Positions 20,861 through 32,612 of a stretch of DNA of 64,000 nucleotides are shown piece after piece. The position numbers were made by a program, and so were the translations under genes. The stretch spans positions 16,864,001 to 16,928,000 of the forward strand of contig CM121341.1 of NCBI GenBank assembly GCA_051530055.1. Reading direction: 5' to 3'. Numbering within the stretch: the stretch's first letter is position 1; each line of letters opens with the position of its first letter. Source of the DNA: Neoechinorhynchus agilis. Taxonomy: Eukaryota; Acanthocephala. The notes under the pieces were generated by a model that saw only the letters and a list, made by a program, of their open reading frames with translations, ran no database searches and was not told where the DNA came from.

Positions 20861-22275
20861 TTTTGATTAAATTCAATGCCGATGTTGGAAAAAGAGGTTC
20901 TACCAATAAAGGATATCGGTGTCTTGGATTCTTCGAAATATTGAAAATGAAGGTCTCCTATGAATGAAAATAAGCGATTGAGAATCACGAAAAAACACGT
21001 ACGCATATCAATGTATCCATTGAACGTTGATTTCGATGTTCTAAGCTTTTGAATCACCTATATAAATCGAAAAAGGATTGGAATTACGGAAGAGTAAGAG
21101 ACTTCACTGCTTTTAGTTGGAGCTCGTTCACAGAGAGACCTGGAAAAACGAATGATCATCTATATTGAGAAGGACAGGCAAGAGTTCAGGGACTAAAACA
21201 GTAGATATTTCGCGATAAGTGGGCTTCATTTTCTTTCGAGAAATCGTATCGATCATCGTTGGGACAATATCAGACCATCAGACAGATTTTTTAATTTGGA
21301 ATTCATATTTCCATTGGAAATACGGTAAGAGAAAAATGATTTTATTTGAGATTATCAAACTCAGCGCTTTTAAAATTCTTTGAAATGTCACGAGGTCCGT
21401 TAACGACCTCAGTGTTGATTTTATTGGTTGATCAAAAGGAAAAGCTGCGCTTAGTGCTTTCAAATGCCTGTTGATGAGATTCGTCGAAGACTGAGCTTAT
21501 ATTCTTTTCATTTCATGCCTTTGAAGCCTTCGATCGAATTCATAATTGTCCGGTTTCTTGGTGTTGATCACTTTTTGAAAAACCTCCCGGAAAAAATACA
21601 TCAAAATGTTTCGAGTGTCATTTCAACCAAAGATTTTAGAAATCCAGTTTATTTTCGTATTTGTCAAATTAGATACGTTTAATCTTAAATATAAGTCTAG
21701 CATTGACCGAAAATGAGTGAAATAAAGCAACAAACTAACTTGCGAAACAATGATCTAGGGAAATATTTCATTAAAATATCTTTCATCCTTCACCACAATT
21801 CAAACGACATTGAAAATTAGTACTTTTTGTGTTGACGCTTTGAAACCAAAAATGTTTGGCACTTTTTTTAGTGCTTGCTATCTGGCAGTTTTTTTAAAAT
21901 ATGTCATGCGAATTTGCTAACACGATTCTCAGTGATGGACGTAATCTCGCTTATGGGCAATTTTTTTAATTTTAATCCGAATAATACAAATAAAGTCGAG
22001 TAAATGGACTAAAAGGTGCATCCGTTTTAAAAGTGTTCCGCAAAAAAGATTCTGTTTAAAGATTGGAATGTTCCTTTTTGTTTATTCGGCTTAAAAATTA
22101 AAGCTATTTATACCTTTAAATTTTTTGTGCCATAGACAAGCAAAAAGTTTCTTTCGTATTGTATGAGCGATGTTACGAGACGTAAATTAGTTTGCCTCCT
22201 GATTGTTCATTGTTCCATTTTCCCCAAGTTGACTTTTATAGCACTTTCATCATAGAAGTACGCGTTTGATTGGAA
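20861..22275. other. Shared upstream region between MRPL58-like gene and eRF3
   Basis: Two divergent genes flank this AT-rich stretch. I searched the minus strand for the missing GGQ exon and did not find it. Short frames such as 21464-21682 (+, 72 codons) have no recognisable content. Confidence 0.4.
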
Positions 22276-24444
22276 ATGTCGTCCGAGTTGAATCCGTATG
22301 CCGAAGAGTACATCCCAGGAATGTACGGCGATTCTGACGAGGATGAGGAAAAGGTTGAACGAGCTTGGGAGAAAACAGCTGATGATTTGAACAATCTCAA
22401 AATTAAGGATGATTTAAATGAAGAGGAAGAGAAAGATGCTAAAGCTCCGAAGGTCGCGTTGCTGAAGAGAGATTTCTCTGATAAAAAGGAGCCCGTAAAC
22501 GTGGTTTTCATCGGGCACGTTGATGCCGGAAAATCAACTATTGGTGGTCAACTCATGTTTCTTACTGGGATGATCGATAAGCGAACTCTTGAGAAATACG
22601 AAAAGGAAGCGAAAGAGAAGAATAGAGAAAGCTGGTACTTGTCTTGGGCGCTGGATGTGCACGGATCAACAGGCATTGGACATTTTGATGGATCTAAGAT
22701 TTTGGAAGCTGAAAAAGTTGATCAGAATATGATCTGCGGCCTTGTTTTGACTTGCGACCTAACATTTTGGCGTAATTTTAGCGATTCACTCTGTTCTTCT
22801 ATCATTTATTTCATTTTCGAAGTTTTTTAATGGTGAAAAGACAAAAACGGCTTTAATTTCATGGTTAAGACGCTACTCTTAAAATTGAATATGTTTTGGT
22901 GACTTTTATATTGTTTTTCACATAAACAAGTACCCAGCAAGACGTTGGCAAATACTGGTTACATTTTTTTCTAAGTCTTGTGAACATCACTTCTACGGCT
23001 AATAATTTTCCTTGGGCACACAGCCCATCGACCTGATTAAACCATGAACTATTCGGCAATCAGTTTGTACATCCTTCCGAATCCTCAAATACCTCCTGAG
23101 TAGGTTTGATTTTATGCGCTTTTTCCTGGTTCAGATCGGTGGGCTGTGTGCCTAAGGAAAATAATCAGCCGTGTAAGGGATGTTCACTTCAACACTCAGA
23201 GAAAAAATAATTTAAAATTATTTGCAACTCGACGATTGTGATGGATTCAGATTTCCATGTTTTAAATACCGATTCTTAAGCGCATGCCACGTGGCTGTCA
23301 TTTCCGTTCTTTTTTCTCCATTGCCTGTTACCGGATAAATGAGGAAGAGCGACAAAAGGGAAAGACGGTTGAAGTCGGGCGTGCATACTTCGAAACCTCT
23401 AGGCGCCATTACATTGTCCTGGACGCCCCAGGACACAAATGCTTTGTTCCGAATATGATCGGAGGCGCATCTCAAGCTGACATTGCCATTCTGGTGATTT
23501 CTGCCCGTAAAGGAGAATTTGAGACTGGTTTTGAACGAGGTGGACAGACGAGAGAACATGCCATGTTGGTTAAGACAGCAGGAGTTAAGCATTTGATAGT
23601 ATTGGTCAATAAGATGGACGACCCTACTGTTGATTGGGACGAGATGCGATTTGAAGAAATCAAGCAGCGCCTGACTCCGTTCTTGAAGAAATGTGGGTTT
23701 CAGTCGAAGGATGGAGGCCTCTGTTACATTCCATGCAGTGGTATGACTGGAAGTAATCTCAAAGAAGTGAGTAACGCCCTTGGGTGGTACAAAGGACCGA
23801 GCCTTATTGAGTACATGGATTCTTTGCCTCCGTTTCCCCGTAGTTTGGACTCTCCGTTTCGTATGCCAATAGTGGATCGGTACAAGGATATGGGGACGGT
23901 TGTGATTGGGAAAATCGAGTCTGGTTGCGTAAGACTAAATGATCGACTCATTCTTATGCCCAATAAGACAAAAGTCGAAGTCTGTCAAATCACGATCGAA
24001 TCCGTCGACACGGATGCCGCAATGTGTGGTGAGAATGTGAAACTGAAACTAAAAGGAATTGAGGAAGAAGAGATTTCTTCGGGGTTCATATTGTGTGACT
24101 GTGAAGATGTCTGTCATGTTGGGAAAGTGTTCGATGCTCAGATTGCCGTACTAGACTATAAGTCGATTATTTGCCCTGGATACAGTGCCGTAATGCATCT
24201 GCATGCCGGTGTTTATGAAGTGCAATTGAAAGCGATCATCAAGACGTTAGGAAAAAAGCCTACAGATAGGGGACAAATACGTCCGAGGTTTATCAAGCAA
24301 GATTCAAATGCGATTGTTCGGTTAGAAGTGACGGATGTAGCGTGCATGGAGACTTTTCAAAAGTATCCTCAGATGGGGCGGTTCACGCTCAGGGATGAAG
24401 CCAAAACTGTGGCTATAGGTAAAATCCTTAAGATTGTTGAGTGA
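22276..24444 (+). CDS. GSPT1: Eukaryotic peptide chain release factor GTPase eRF3
   Basis: eRF3 is the translational GTPase that works with eRF1 to release the finished peptide. Exon 1 (22276 to about 22656) starts with a PAM2 motif, LNPYAEEYIP, used by eRF3 to bind poly(A)-binding protein, then an acidic linker and the G1 P-loop GHVDAGKST (residues 80-88). Exon 2 (from about 23335 or 23344) resumes in the switch region (NEEERQKGKTVEVGRAYFET), then G3 DAPGH, G4 NKMD, domain II, and the C-terminal barrel ending QMGRFTLRDEAKTVAIGKIL. The total is about 493-496 residues, normal for the family with a short N-terminus. The true ATG is at 22276. The intron of about 680 nt is exceptional for this window, holds a hairpin transposon and lacks an AG at the position the protein alignment requires. 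A GT-AG alternative ending at 23343 would delete the conserved asparagine. Confidence 0.93.
22970..23205. repeat. Hairpin (MITE-like) element M2 within eRF3 intron
   Basis: Inverted arms: the left arm has TACGGCTAATAATTTTCC then TTGGGCACACAGCCCATCGA, and the right arm carries the reverse complement of a near-identical sequence ending in TGTTCACTTCAACACT. The arms are over 50 bp and imperfect. It is a longer relative of the elements at 3414-3590 and 4355-4510. Confidence 0.65.
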
Positions 24445-24833
24445 AAAATCAAGTTCGATTCCCCGAAATACAGTCAAAAATTCAGCTTTAAATAAACGCG
24501 AATAAAAAGAAAGTTACAAATATATAAGTTAAGAAGGTGATCGATCTTCAGGTATTTACGTCATCCTTACGAGTTCAGCGGCTAACTTGTTGAAATCGAA
24601 CCTCGTTTTCAGAAAAAAACAGCAAGAACCAAAAACTTGGTAAATGGAAAAAATGCTTTATTGATAAATTCCCCAAGTGTTAAAAATACTGAAATTTACT
24701 ACCTGCGCGACTACTAGTAGTTATTTTTTGAGCAGAAATGACCGAGTGTCCACTGCCTCTCTGTCTCCTGATGAACGATTTACGATCTGTGATTATTTTA
24801 AAAATCGTATGCATTTTTGTGGACACTCTACGT
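24445..24833. other. Convergent intergenic region
   Basis: This separates the stops of eRF3 (+) and EHD (-). AATAAA-type polyadenylation signals for eRF3 are near 24490-24505. No gene is visible. Confidence 0.5.
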
Positions 24834-26504
24834 TCAGTCGACATTATTGTTTTGCACCAGTTTCTTCTTGGATGGTGGAATGAGATGTTCAGGAAGAGAA
24901 GATGGTAGTTCATTTCCGTCCAATTTGATTTTAATTAAATAACCCACGAGTGCCCATTCATCAGCGTCCAACATACCATCCCTATCGATATCTCCTAATT
25001 TCCATATTCGTCCCAATACGGAGTTTGGCAATTTGGACTTTAACATTTCTTGTTTAGCTGAAGCGCCTGTGATTCGTCCATTTGAGGGGTTAAGCCTCTC
25101 AAACACCAAATCAAATTGTTCACGCATTGGTTCAACTATCCATTCATCTTCTCCAATACCTGCATTGACTCCTTCAGTGCGTCCCAGTTCAAAAGGTGTT
25201 TGCGAAACATCATCGAATGCACCGCCCAAATGGTCCATATGATCATTGGTCGATTGATTTAAAAGTCCTCCAGCTAAAGTCAACGGCATATCTTGATCCT
25301 TTGGTACAGCCGACATTAGACGAGTTATATCAGTGCCAAGCATTCTCTCGACATTTTCAACCAAACGACGATCAAACGAATGAAACCGACTGAAATCGTA
25401 TCGTTTCAGTTGTTCCCTCATTCGTTCCACATCCGGGAAATCCCCCAATGAAATCTGGTGCTCGTGATGAAGTTTTTCACATATCTTGTCAAGATTTGCA
25501 ATAAGATCCCGTTTACGCGCCTCTTTTCCAAAAACCGCAGGCATTTCTCGCCTTAGTTCACTTATTAAATAAGCATGGACCTTAGCAAGTCTCGCTCGCT
25601 TTATAAGATCATTGAGTTTACGAAGAGTTGCATTTCGTGGAAGTTTCTCGAGATCTCCAAACAAATCTTGCGATTCCAGTTCAAACAGACGGCGATTATA
25701 GTCGTAATGAAACGGCTTATCCCAAAATGAACCAATGTACACTCGCGCAACTTCAGGAGTGTTCAACACTTTTCCTAGACTCCACATGAGTGCTCCATAG
25801 ACTCGCATAAGTTGTTGATGATCAATCATGTCGGCCTTATTTAGAACTATACGGATTTTGTCATCATTTCTCCTAAGAGCTTCAATGCACCGTCTAAATT
25901 CGTCACTAATATCGAGCTTATGAGCATCGAATAGGAGAAGAATGCGATCTGCTCGGTCTGCGAACCATTCGAGAACACCGGTGAAATCATAGCCACGATC
26001 GACTCGTTGTTTCTCACCAGACAGAATACCCGGTGTATCAACAAATGTAAGGTTTTTGAGGACATTGTTGTTCACTAGACTACAACAGAAACGATTCAGG
26101 AATCCATTACCGAATTTACTTAGAACTCGGAATTGTTTCTTAGGATCCACCGCGAGTGCATTACCCGGAACTACGCCTTCTGATGCTGTGTTCGGTGCGT
26201 GCATTATCGTGATGAACGAATCGGTCGTAGGTTCAGGGCCTATCCGAAGACCCGGGAAATCTTGTTGAAGCATGTGTCGAATGAATGTCGTCTTTCCAGT
26301 TGAGTATTGACCAACTAACATTACCATCGGCTTAGAGTCAAAGTCAGGATCGTCCAGAGGAGGTGAGTGGAACTCATGAAATAAATAGTGCTGCTCTAGG
26401 GGTAAAAGTTTCGTTTTGTATATGGCTTTAAGTCCTTCGAGAACACTCTCATACACTTCGGCTCCCTTTCCTGCGTCTTTCACTCGAGAGGACCAAGGTG
26501 CCAT
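24834..26504 (-). CDS. EHD1: EHD-family dynamin-like ATPase (EHD1/3/4 type)
   Basis: EHD proteins bind ATP with a dynamin-like G domain, form rings on tubular membranes and act in endocytic recycling. The 556-residue single-exon frame is of full family length (vertebrate EHDs have about 535-545). Visible parts: P-loop GQYSTGKT (65-72), EPTTDSF switch, DTPGIL (156-161), the helical middle, and a C-terminal EH domain with one EF-hand loop (DIDRDGMLDADEW) for NPF-containing partners. The C-terminus ends in a basic stretch (SKKKLVQ). The start at 26504 is followed directly by the conserved N-terminal helical segment (YESVLEGLKAIYKTKLLPLE). It has no intron, unlike most genes here, but shows no sign of decay, so an old retrocopy is possible but not needed. 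Only one EHD gene is expected in most invertebrates. Confidence 0.95.
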   Translation of the reverse strand: MAPWSSRVKDAGKGAEVYESVLEGLKAIYKTKLLPLEQHYLFHEFHSPPLDDPDFDSKPMVMLVGQYSTGKTTFIRHMLQQDFPGLRIGPEPTTDSFITIMHAPNTASEGVVPGNALAVDPKKQFRVLSKFGNGFLNRFCCSLVNNNVLKNLTFVDTPGILSGEKQRVDRGYDFTGVLEWFADRADRILLLFDAHKLDISDEFRRCIEALRRNDDKIRIVLNKADMIDHQQLMRVYGALMWSLGKVLNTPEVARVYIGSFWDKPFHYDYNRRLFELESQDLFGDLEKLPRNATLRKLNDLIKRARLAKVHAYLISELRREMPAVFGKEARKRDLIANLDKICEKLHHEHQISLGDFPDVERMREQLKRYDFSRFHSFDRRLVENVERMLGTDITRLMSAVPKDQDMPLTLAGGLLNQSTNDHMDHLGGAFDDVSQTPFELGRTEGVNAGIGEDEWIVEPMREQFDLVFERLNPSNGRITGASAKQEMLKSKLPNSVLGRIWKLGDIDRDGMLDADEWALVGYLIKIKLDGNELPSSLPEHLIPPSKKKLVQNNNVD

Positions 26505-28647
26505 CTAAGGAAAGAATGAATGAGGCGCTTGCGAAAAAAAGATGAGTCCTGCAGTTTTCTCAAAGTTAGTGATGAGTTTCGAATGACCAACGCAATCAAT
26601 ATTAAAAATCGTAGTCCAGGGCACTAACGAACTTGGAAAGGATTTCGAATGTTTACAAATCGCGAATTCGGAAACTGGATTACGTGGTTGATTTCGAACC
26701 CAAAAGCTGTTTAGTCTTGCAAGTTTCAAATAGGAGTCACTTGTACATTCGCATCAGGAAGAATAACGCGGAAAACGCAATTTAAAGCAAAACAATAAAA
26801 AAAGAGCCTTCTTAAATCCCCAAAAATGATCATAAACAGTATGATGTTTCACCTTTTTCGACCGCCTAAGGAACGACGATATACGAAACAGATTTCACGT
26901 TACTCCGATCGGGGACTGAGTTCGAGAGGTCCGCTAAAGTGCGAGTAATCTCTGGTGGAGAACCGAAAGGCCGACCGAAACTGCGATGGATGTGCTAAAA
27001 GCTGCACACAGACCAAGCCTTCGAATGCGAAAAATGGAGGAAAAGATAAGCAAAAGCCACCTCCGCCTCTATATCCGATAGAGGCTGAAGAAGTGCTTAC
27101 CGATTTTAATGTGGGTTGATTTCTGAAAAATAAACATTGAAACGACAATACTTCCATTCCAATCTATTTGCTAATCTCAGCAATTCTTACAATAACACCG
27201 ACAAGAGATTGGCCGAAAAATGCTTCAGCTTAACACAAACAAAACAAACCTTTCGAACTTATGCTTTATTAGTGCTAAGAAAATTTGTTAGCGTTAAGGA
27301 ATTTTTATGTGAAGAAAACCGCTACATTTTCATAAATAGACAACAATCTTAGCTATTAATTGTAGACTGAAAAAAGTGACCTGTCCATTTTATAAAATGA
27401 TTGAGCGCCAGTTCTCATTTTGGGAAATAATCTAACTGAAAAAGGTTGATAGCGATGCACAAACAAGTTTTTATGCTCCGCTGAGTTATGGAAACTTACA
27501 AAACATTAAATTGCACCAAGTCGATTATTTCCCCAAATTGGTTTAATTCAGCCCAAATTTTTAATATTTCCTTTTCTAACAGAAGGGCCAGAAAATCTTC
27601 GATGACTCCCGGTTTTCTTCTATATCCAAAGTGATCTTAGAACAAAGAATTTTAGAAGATGGGGTTAAGTTGCGCCATCGGGACCTCCTAACGATATCCA
27701 AAAATCTGCTTTTGGTATAAGATAGCGATTTGGCGAAAAATAGGTTAGTAAATGTTTTCCGGACACTATTGATGATGTTCATCTCTCTCTCAGTGGTGGC
27801 ACCAAGTAGCAATTTTAGCTCAGCATAGAACTTAACTTTTTCTTTAGGAGTATTCCACAGAAAGTTTTTGGGTGCATTTATAGTCTTCTTGGATACACTA
27901 TAGATGATATTCATTGGTATAGAAGGATCAACCATTTTCAGTTGTTATTTTCGAATCTTTCATCACCAGATTCGGTTAAAATGTTTTCATGTTCAAAGAA
28001 GACAATTAGTCACAAGGTACCGCGCGTAAGTGCAATTGAATCACATTCGTCTCCTCCTTTTTGAAAAAGCACACTTAACGCCGGTCCGACCCCGTCTGGA
28101 TCCAAGAAAAACTCCCTCTCCTTCTTTTCCGCCTCCTTATGAGAAATACATATATACACACACAATCGCTCCCAATCGACCTTGGCTGTTCATGCAAGCA
28201 ACCGCCGTCGTCATTACGGTGGCTGATGTATATACAATGAAGACACATCAAAAAAAAGTGTCGGTGCCAGTGGATAGGGCGATGAATGGATACTTACGAT
28301 TTGTTTTTTAATTCTTTGAATGCCTTTAGTCAATGTGAACAATCGTCGACTGGATCGTCTTGGTTTGTGTAATACGAGAGCAGACGACATTTGGAAGAGT
28401 CCACTGGTTGTGGTCGTAGATTTGACAGCCGTAAAAACTGGGACGGGAAATGATTAGAGCGCTCGAGTGCTCGGGTTTATCGGCTGTTGTTGACTGGATG
28501 CCAGATGAGAGGGGAGCGTGTCGTGGAGCTTCTCTTGAGATAAGGGATACTGTTTGCGTGCTGGTATGAAACCGAATTGGCGTACCAAAACCCGCGCACA
28601 CACAAACCGAGAGAGAGACGAAAATCAAAGAATTTGGATATGGTAAC
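26505..28647. other. Long region without a recognised gene
   Basis: The most notable open frame is 27935-27576 (-), 119 codons, in which MNII(Y/N)SV(S/R)KKT-like segments occur twice about 50 residues apart, suggesting an internal duplication. I recognise no domain. The plus-strand frame at 28030-28311 and the minus frames at 28326-28664 are low-complexity or shadows. Confidence 0.35.
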
Positions 28648-28944
28648 TTCGTCTGTTCTTGCATTCAATCCTTCCATCGGAAGTAGTACATAGGCCAATC
28701 ACGTCGCTTCCATCACAATAACGAAACCATTTGAATGATGAACATGTCACAATGACCTTTTATCAATAAATTCGAAAAAAACCTTAACAACGTCCATTAA
28801 CCCTTGACTCACCGATGCTTTCCGGTCATGAACGTACTTGGTCAGGTAGTGGTTCAATGATGTGACTGCTTTTGCCGTGTTCGGTCCTGTGCCGGATACA
28901 AGCATTGCCCGATCAATCTTGTCAATTACCAAAACGTATGGTTC
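28648..28944 (-). CDS. Two exons of an unrecognised protein, possibly P-loop ATPase-like
   Basis: Exon a (28944-28813) has an AG acceptor and ends in a GT donor (GTGAGT), is exactly 44 codons and reads EPYVLVIDKIDRAMLVSG onward. A 56-nt intron follows, and exon b (28756-28648) reads VIVTCSSFKWFRYCDGS with several cysteines. The YVLVIDK and VIVTC strands are spaced as in RecA-like folds (Walker B strand, then the next core strand), but I see no P-loop in the window and cannot name the family. Exons further upstream and downstream were not found. Frame and splice phases agree, which is the main support. Confidence 0.35.
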
Positions 28945-29812
28945 CTATCGATTATGTTCGACCGTAATGAAAGGAAAAGATTAGAAATGTCAAGAAATCT
29001 TTAGCCCTTTCGGGGAAATATGGCGCTTATTTAGGATATTTTGATGTTCCAGAAACCAAGCACAAATGTCTCACAATTAGGCAAACTTAAACATCGACAA
29101 ATGTCCAATATAAAAAAACTCAAATTCAAAAAATAAATCCTAACGAGATTATGTTATTCTTGACCTCATTCAAACATCCTTCAACGATTAGTTTTGTTAT
29201 GCATTCTTAAAACATTAAACAGAATGCGATCATGATTGATGGGAACCTCTTTCTGGATAACACTAGTTTTTATGCTATAAGTAGCACTTTCAAAGGTTAA
29301 AAACATTAAAATGGTACTTTGGATTTATTGTGCATTTGCGAATAAACAAGAATCCAAGTTTATAGGTATTCGTACCGAAAAGACGTTCGCTTAAATTTTG
29401 CGAAGGACACAAACGCACGACCCATTAAGATGAACTCCTTTTATGTTGTTGAAACACTTGGGCGCGGTAATAAATATGGTGCAAAGCTTATCAACCAACC
29501 TTGTACAATATTAAATTTCTGTTTACAGTTTCAGATTATCGGTATCTAGGCGTTGGCTGAATGCAGCTTCATCAGTGGAGCGCTAAGAAAATTGAAGCAA
29601 ATTCACAGAGAAATATGGAATTGTTTTGCTAGTCGAGTAGTGAGTGAAAAACTATCTCTGACCCTCGTTCAATTGTAGATATTTTGTTTGTGAATTTCAA
29701 AACAATCTGACTCGAAAAAGATAAAATGTATAAACTTGGTTCGCCCTTGTGTATTTTCGACCGGTTTCATTATTCGTGTTGAAATTCAACCATTAATCAT
29801 TTAATATACAAT

Positions 29813-30467
29813 TTACTTATCGTTGAATCTTGGAAAAATCATGGGTTGAACGGCATAACCATCCTTAAAACGATTATTACCTTTAAAAGGCGGGCAAAAT
29901 GAATTATATGATCGATTTGGCAAATCCATAGGACGTTTATTAGCTCCACTTACCTTCGAATTAATGTTTTCAAATATTTGATGCAAATACGCATTCAATT
30001 GAACAAGGTTTACAACTTCATACACATTTCCAATCGAATTATTAGTCGAGACTTGAAGGCATTGACAGCATTTTATAAGGTCCAACTTTCCATTGAACCC
30101 AGCTTGCTCTAACAATTTCAAACTATCTTAAACGGTATAAAACTAGTGTTATACACCGAGAATCATACCAAATCGATAACTTGTTATTGATCATTCCTCT
30201 AAGATAAATGACGTTTTTGTATAAACGACAACCAACGATCGAAGTAAAGTCCATTTCCTTATCATCGCTCCATATTATGGGCTTGAGCTGACAACTTGCA
30301 CTGACGTATCGTTCCATCCGTCTCACTTCTGCGGCATTGAATCTGTTGTCTTTTCTAATTTGAGCAAGGAGTTCGTCTGCATTGTCAAAACAGTTAGAGT
30401 AACCGCAAATGGACAGTTTATTAGCCAGCTGAACCCCAAGTTCGAGAAACTGAAGTTCAGTGATCAT
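29813..30467 (-). CDS. Unrecognised 202-residue protein, two exons
   Basis: Exon 1 (30467-30169) and exon 2 (30122-29813) join in phase 2 across a 46-nt GT-AG intron (donor TTTG/GTATGA, acceptor GATAG). The predicted protein starts MITELQFLELGVQLANKL, has a helical N-terminal half (DELLAQIRKDNRFNAAEVRRME) and a CCQC pair in the middle (LDLIKCCQCLQ), and ends in an aromatic, basic tail (MIFPRFNDK). No signal peptide or membrane segment is obvious. I do not recognise a family; the matching splice phases and length make it a likely real gene. Confidence 0.55.
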
Positions 30468-31775
30468 CTAGGAAGAATGTGGAGAGACTAGCCCTTTAAA
30501 GCTTTTATGACCACTGGGTCGTTATCTAACACTAACAATCTAATTTAAAATCAAACGAATAAATATTTCTAAGCTTTTTTAATTAATACTGTGGAAGTCT
30601 CTTACTCAATTTTAATTGTAATCATTGAGAGAAAATCCTTCGAGATGTTAGAATTAAAACTCTGGTGATCATAATCCCAAAGAAAAGATATTTCCAATAA
30701 AATGTGATTTGTCCGGGGGAATATCATCACCACAACTACAATTCTAACTGTATTTTCTTAAATGCATTGCCCTCATAATTTCTCGCTCAATTTCGTGACT
30801 TTCAATTTCACTACAAATACATGATCATTTTATACAGTTTTTTATCGGACCAGTCAGCCACAATAAAAAATTGATTTATGCACCCAATCATAGTTTTATA
30901 GTTCCGTTTAAAATAATTGATGACCTGCAATTTTTATGCGTCTTCAAACGTCTTGATTGTTCATGGATTTTTCATTTGTTGCCACAGCACAACTAAAAAG
31001 ACTTATTATGGAAATCGACATTTCTCACTTCACAGCACGGCGGTATTGAGCTCAAACCGAACCCGATTCTCATGATCAGATATTATTTACATAATTCCTT
31101 TACGTTGATTCTTGTAATAATTTACCAAGCATGACTTTACATTCCGTCTGCCATTCTGTTCATAAAAAAGCAAAAAGATTCAGACGATCTAAACGCCGTA
31201 ACAACGATACATTTTTAGTTTTAAACTTATCTGCTAATTTAAATAATATATAATGGTGTTGGTTGTTTTGGAGCGTAATCACCAGTATTACAAAATTGAA
31301 TACTGTAGGAAAAAAGGCGGATCAAAACGTTGAAGGCAATCAGTTATCTGATAATCCAATAGTGATCATTAATACGATTGTAATTCCTCGAAAATAAGGA
31401 TTAAAAAAAGCAATAAATATTAATGAATTTCGGCTGAGCGAACTTAAAGAATTTCATATAATTTGCCAAAGTTCTACTGTTATTCCAAAAAGAGCATAAT
31501 TTCATACGTTGAAAACCGACGACTCGGATTCCTATTGAAATGTATTATTCAAAATCGAAACAAAAAATATGTGAACTGAAACATTGCCCTCAACATTTCC
31601 TTTTCCTATGATCTTTCAATGAATCTTGATAACCGATAACGAATTAGAATTCCTTTTTGAATTTAAAATTGTCGATTTCCTCGCAGTGTTTCGAATAACT
31701 GCCATTGTTTTCATCGTTGTCGAGCGCATCTCCCATGGTCGAACGAACGAAACTCAGGGGTTTAAAAATTCGATT
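30468..31775. other. AT-rich region without a gene; repeat fragment at 30615-30760
   Basis: The only structure I see is a fragment of the dispersed repeat also present at 1755-1905. A 79-codon plus-strand frame (31626-31865) overlaps the next minus-strand gene and is likely a shadow. Confidence 0.4.
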
Positions 31776-32242
31776 TCAGCAAGAATCTTGAACGGAAATC
31801 GAGTTCAATGTAACATTTTCTACCCCACAATGTACCCAATTCATTACCAAAATATCTTCGTATAGGACTGCCATTGATCTTTCTCGTTTAGTGAGCATTC
31901 TGAGATAGGCACCAACGGCATCCACATTTCCCTTTCGATAAACAAATACGAATTTCCATGGTCCAGGTTCATCATGAACAATGCCTCCGTTCTTTTTCCA
32001 TATATCACGGATATGAGCACTTGAGCAGTGAATGAAATACGCTTCAAGGTTTGTGAACATCTTCAAAATGAATTTATCATAAGAACCTTTAAGATGGTCC
32101 AATTCAATCGTTCGTTCCTTAATGAAAATTGAAATTTAGGAGGAACCGTCGAGCGAATTAGCGTTTCCGTCGATTTCTGGATTACTTGTTTCAAATCAGC
32201 GTAAGATAAACCAACTCGATGATCGATTAGAACCCAATTTTC
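31776..32242 (-). CDS. Unrecognised gene, at least two exons
   Basis: Exon A (32242-32147, 32 codons) reads ENWVLIDHRVGLSYADLKQV and follows an AG acceptor. Exon B (32117-31776) reads ERTIELDHLKGSYDKFILKM and ends after SISVQDSC. The exons share phase 0 if a 29-nt GT-AG intron (32146-32118) is removed. That is extremely short, but another gene here (43.6-44.6 kb) appears to have a 25-nt intron. The 5' end is not resolved. The WVLID and GPWKFVFVYRK segments look like folded-domain strands, but I cannot assign a family. Confidence 0.4.
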
Positions 32243-32612
32243 CTCAACGATGAAATGTTTTGAAATCGATTTCTATCCTACAAAATTAAAGTTACAGTCC
32301 AACTATGAAGCGCATTTTGTTTGAATTGTGCCCAAATACATTCGAAACCTCTCAAAGATTCACGAAACTAATCATTAATCAAAATCGAAAGCAATGCGGT
32401 CACAAAAGGTGGTTCAAAAAATTAAGAAAATTCGCAATATTCAAAGAATGCCATCTCTTTTTCTGTCCTATACTTCAAAATAACCCCAAAGACTAAAAAA
32501 CTTGCGAAACAACCGTCCGAACAAAATTAATATCCATGATCAACTTCTTTACAAAGACTAACCGTTAAAAATTAAAGTAACAACTTCCAATATTCACTGA
32601 AAAAACAGTGCT

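Noticed and set aside
20424-24444. Functional cluster of translation-termination genes (eRF3 with MRPL58-like)
   Set aside because: They are only two neighbours, one cytosolic and one mitochondrial in role. Chance adjacency is the simpler reading.
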